Notes under the pieces: generated by a model
The model's database searches: none
Told to the model about the DNA's origin: nothing
What the model saw: only the letters and a program-made list of their open reading frames with translations
Assembly (NCBI RefSeq): GCF_014236795.1
Contig: NZ_CP049017.1
Coordinates: 2,396,001 to 2,460,000, forward strand
Length of the DNA stretch: 64,000 nt
Direction of reading: 5' to 3'
Source of the DNA: Xanthomonas theicola
Lineage (GTDB): Bacteria > Pseudomonadota > Gammaproteobacteria > Xanthomonadales > Xanthomonadaceae
Shown: piece by piece, positions 62,135-64,000 of the stretch
Numbering within the stretch: position 1 is the first letter of the stretch
Layout of the letters: the number at the start of each line of letters is the position of its first letter
Program-made: the position numbers and the translations under genes

Positions 62135-63211
62135 TCAGTCGGCGGCGCCCTTCGCACCGGCCTGCGCGCCCGCATCGGCGGCCCCGGCCAGTTCGACCTG
62201 CTGCAGCCACGACAGCAGTCGCACGACGGCGTGGATCTCCTTCAGGCTGACCATGTCGTAGAGCCGGTGCGAGCGGTACAGCCGGCGCGCCAACGGAACA
62301 TCGACGATCACCGGTACCCCGACCTTCTCGGCGTACCGGCGCACCGCCAGTGCGTGCTGGTTGCGCGCGTGGATCGACACGTACGGAATCGGCGAGAGTT
62401 CGGGCTTGAAGTAGATGCCGATGGCCACGTGCGTCGGATTGGCGATCACCATCCGCGAATTCTCGATATTGTGCTTGTCCTGCGAGCTGAGGAATTCCAG
62501 GTGGATTTGCCTGCGCTTGCTCCTGATCAATGGATCGCCTTCGGTTTCCTTGTATTCGCGCTTGATCTCATGCTTGTCCATGCGCAGGTCCTTCAGGTAG
62601 AGGAACAATTCCGCGAGCGCATCCAGCACCAGGACCGAGGAGACGCAGCCGAGGCAGACCAGTACCAGCCTGACGATCAGCTTGTCCCAGATGCCGATGA
62701 TTTGCGGGATCGACGCATGCACCTGGGCGAAGATCAGGTCCCGGCTCCACCACCACGTCAGCACGATCACCGCGCCGAAGCTGAGCAGGTACAGCAGGGT
62801 CTTGAAGAAATCCTTGACCGTGCGCAAGCTGAACATCTTCTTGAAGCCATTGATCGGATTGACCGCGCTCAAGTTGATCCGGATCGCCTCCCCGGCCAGC
62901 GCGAAACGGCTCTGCAACAGCGACGGCAAGGCCGTGGCGACGATGCTCAGCAAGGCGATGGGCGCCACCACTTTCAACCCGAGCAGCAGCACGTCGGCCG
63001 CGTAGCGGTGCAGGTCCAGGTCGAATCCGCTGCGTGCCGCGCCGACGAAGGCCGCGCCGATCTCGGCCAGCGATCCCCGCCAGACGACGAACAGCACGCC
63101 GCAAAGGATCAGGCACGCCACCACCAGATCGCGCGCCTTGAACGACTGTCCGCGCTTGGCGGCGTCGCGGCGCTTCTTCGGGGTGGCCTTTTCGGTCTTG
63201 CTGGCGGCCAC
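62135..63211 (-). CDS. spaS: T3SS export switch protein SpaS (SctU)
   Basis: The 358-residue FlhB-family protein opens ASKTEKATPKKRRDAAKRGQ and has four membrane helices (about 27-44, 72-97, 137-155, 178-200). The autocleavage motif NPTH lies at 258-261 in MVIANPTHVAIGIYFKPE. Cleavage switches secretion from needle to translocator substrates. GTG 63211 behind GAGGGG is taken as the start; ATG 63232, overlapping spaR, is an alternative. It ends with Ala/Gly-rich residues. Gap to sicA is 78 bp. Confidence 0.93.
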   Translation of the reverse strand: MAASKTEKATPKKRRDAAKRGQSFKARDLVVACLILCGVLFVVWRGSLAEIGAAFVGAARSGFDLDLHRYAADVLLLGLKVVAPIALLSIVATALPSLLQSRFALAGEAIRINLSAVNPINGFKKMFSLRTVKDFFKTLLYLLSFGAVIVLTWWWSRDLIFAQVHASIPQIIGIWDKLIVRLVLVCLGCVSSVLVLDALAELFLYLKDLRMDKHEIKREYKETEGDPLIRSKRRQIHLEFLSSQDKHNIENSRMVIANPTHVAIGIYFKPELSPIPYVSIHARNQHALAVRRYAEKVGVPVIVDVPLARRLYRSHRLYDMVSLKEIHAVVRLLSWLQQVELAGAADAGAQAGAKGAAD

Positions 63212-63213
63212 GG

Positions 63214-63987
63214 CTAGTGCCCCTCGAACCAAGACGGCAGCGTCCGCGCCATGCCGCCCAGGCGCGCGATCTCATGCGGAAAAACCGGCCCGAAGTAGAT
63301 CAGCAGGACCAGCACCGCCACCAGGCTTTTCACCGTCAGCGACACCGAGAACGCGTTGAGCTGCGGCGCGAAGCGCGAAAGCAGGCCCAGGATGAATTCC
63401 GACAGCAGCATCGCGGCGACCACCGGACTGGCGATCACGATCATGCGCGTGCACAGGGCGGTCAGCATCGACAGCACAGGCGCACTGGAGAACGCGCATC
63501 CCTGCAACGGATCGCACAGACGGTAGCTGTCGCCGACCGTTTCGACGAACAGCGTCATGCCCCCTCCCTGCAGATAGACCGCCGCGGCAAACACGTTGAA
63601 GAATTTGGACATTTCCGACGTGTCCACGCCATTGACCGGATCGATGGTGCTGCTCAGGGTGGCGCCGCGCTGGTTGTCGATGAAATTGCCGACCGCATGG
63701 AAGATCCACGACGGCCAGGCCAGCAAACACCCCAGGACGACGCCGATCACCAGTTCCTGTGCGATGGCCGCCAGATAAACGGAGGTCTCCACCGTCTGCA
63801 TGGTGTTCATCGGCACGTCCCAAAAGCCCATGGACACGATCATGATCACGGCGCTGCGCGTGGCCGCGCTCAGCACGCCGTCGTTGAAGAACGGCAGCAT
63901 GAAGAACACCGGTGCCAGCCGCGCGAAACCCAGCGCCGCGCCGAGCAGCCAGGTATTGACGTCGAAAAACAGCGTGATATCCATCAT
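63214..63987 (-). CDS. spaR: T3SS export gate protein SpaR (SctT)
   Basis: The 257-residue membrane protein matches the FliR/SpaR/YscT family: GFARLAPVFFMLPFFNDGVL, IAQELVIGVVLGCLLAWPSW, FIDNQRGATLSSTIDPVNGV, RMIVIASPVVAAMLLSEFIL, GLLSRFAPQLNAFSVSLTVK. It forms the export gate with SpaP, SpaQ and SctU. The start codon ATG 63987 lies 13 bp from the window edge, so spaQ and the rest of the export apparatus must lie to the right. Confidence 0.95.
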   Translation of the reverse strand: MMDITLFFDVNTWLLGAALGFARLAPVFFMLPFFNDGVLSAATRSAVIMIVSMGFWDVPMNTMQTVETSVYLAAIAQELVIGVVLGCLLAWPSWIFHAVGNFIDNQRGATLSSTIDPVNGVDTSEMSKFFNVFAAAVYLQGGGMTLFVETVGDSYRLCDPLQGCAFSSAPVLSMLTALCTRMIVIASPVVAAMLLSEFILGLLSRFAPQLNAFSVSLTVKSLVAVLVLLIYFGPVFPHEIARLGGMARTLPSWFEGH

Positions 63988-64000
63988 CTCGCGCGCTGCA

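Overview
The window is high-GC chromosomal DNA from a Xanthomonadaceae bacterium, most likely a Xanthomonas. Supporting evidence includes the fur/bamE(omlA) divergent pair, the hrcA-grpE-dnaK-dnaJ cluster, a FimX-type REC-PAS-GGDEF-EAL protein, several Xanthomonas-type IS5 and IS3 elements, and dispersed TGTAGGAGCGG hairpins. The right end carries an Inv/Mxi-Spa (SPI-1) family type III secretion system (T3SS) rather than the usual Xanthomonas Hrp system. To my knowledge this is known from X. albilineans and a few other xanthomonads. Species cannot be fixed from the sequence alone.

Layout. 1-7936 is core: a pseudouridine synthase fragment, YaeQ, a flavoprotein, FimX-like, HtpX, Glu-Q-RS, acetoacetyl-CoA reductase and PhaR. 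8190-9198 is a decayed IS5 transposase. 9373-19874 is core: a TraB/GumN protein, a DUF1684 lipoprotein, mutL-amiC-tsaE-nnr, queG, xseA and a hypothetical gene. 19921-22850 holds a lipocalin, an integrase stump, an intact yefM-yoeB toxin-antitoxin pair and an IS3 orfA. 22851-42087 is core: a dual GAF/GGDEF/EAL protein, an ECF sigma factor with a putative anti-sigma factor, YigZ, an MsbA-like ABC exporter, tyrA-pdxY, the DnaK chaperone cluster, recN, fur/bamE, and ratA-rnfH/smpB.

42091-50140 is a low-order accessory zone. It starts with a 12-copy heptanucleotide repeat after smpB and contains IS4 and IS5 debris, two complete IS5-family elements, a probable MITE with a 51-nt palindrome, a subtilase fragment that has lost its catalytic serine, and an RcsB-like response regulator. 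It also holds three copies of a paralogous gene family that I do not recognise.

50144-63987 is a leftward T3SS locus: spaR, spaS, sicA, sipB, sipC, sipD, a large protein of unknown type in the sipA position, iacP, a gap, then prgH, prgI, prgJ, prgK, orgA, orgB and an orgC-position gene. It continues beyond the right edge of the window. These genes would make the export gate, basal body, needle, tip and translocon.

The best candidate for something undescribed is the three-copy family next to the T3SS. The copies share a roughly 100-residue N-terminal region joined to different C-terminal parts, a pattern common among secreted effectors. One copy is cut by an IS, and the pre-insertion frame can be rebuilt exactly. 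The 727-residue protein in the SipA slot is the second candidate.
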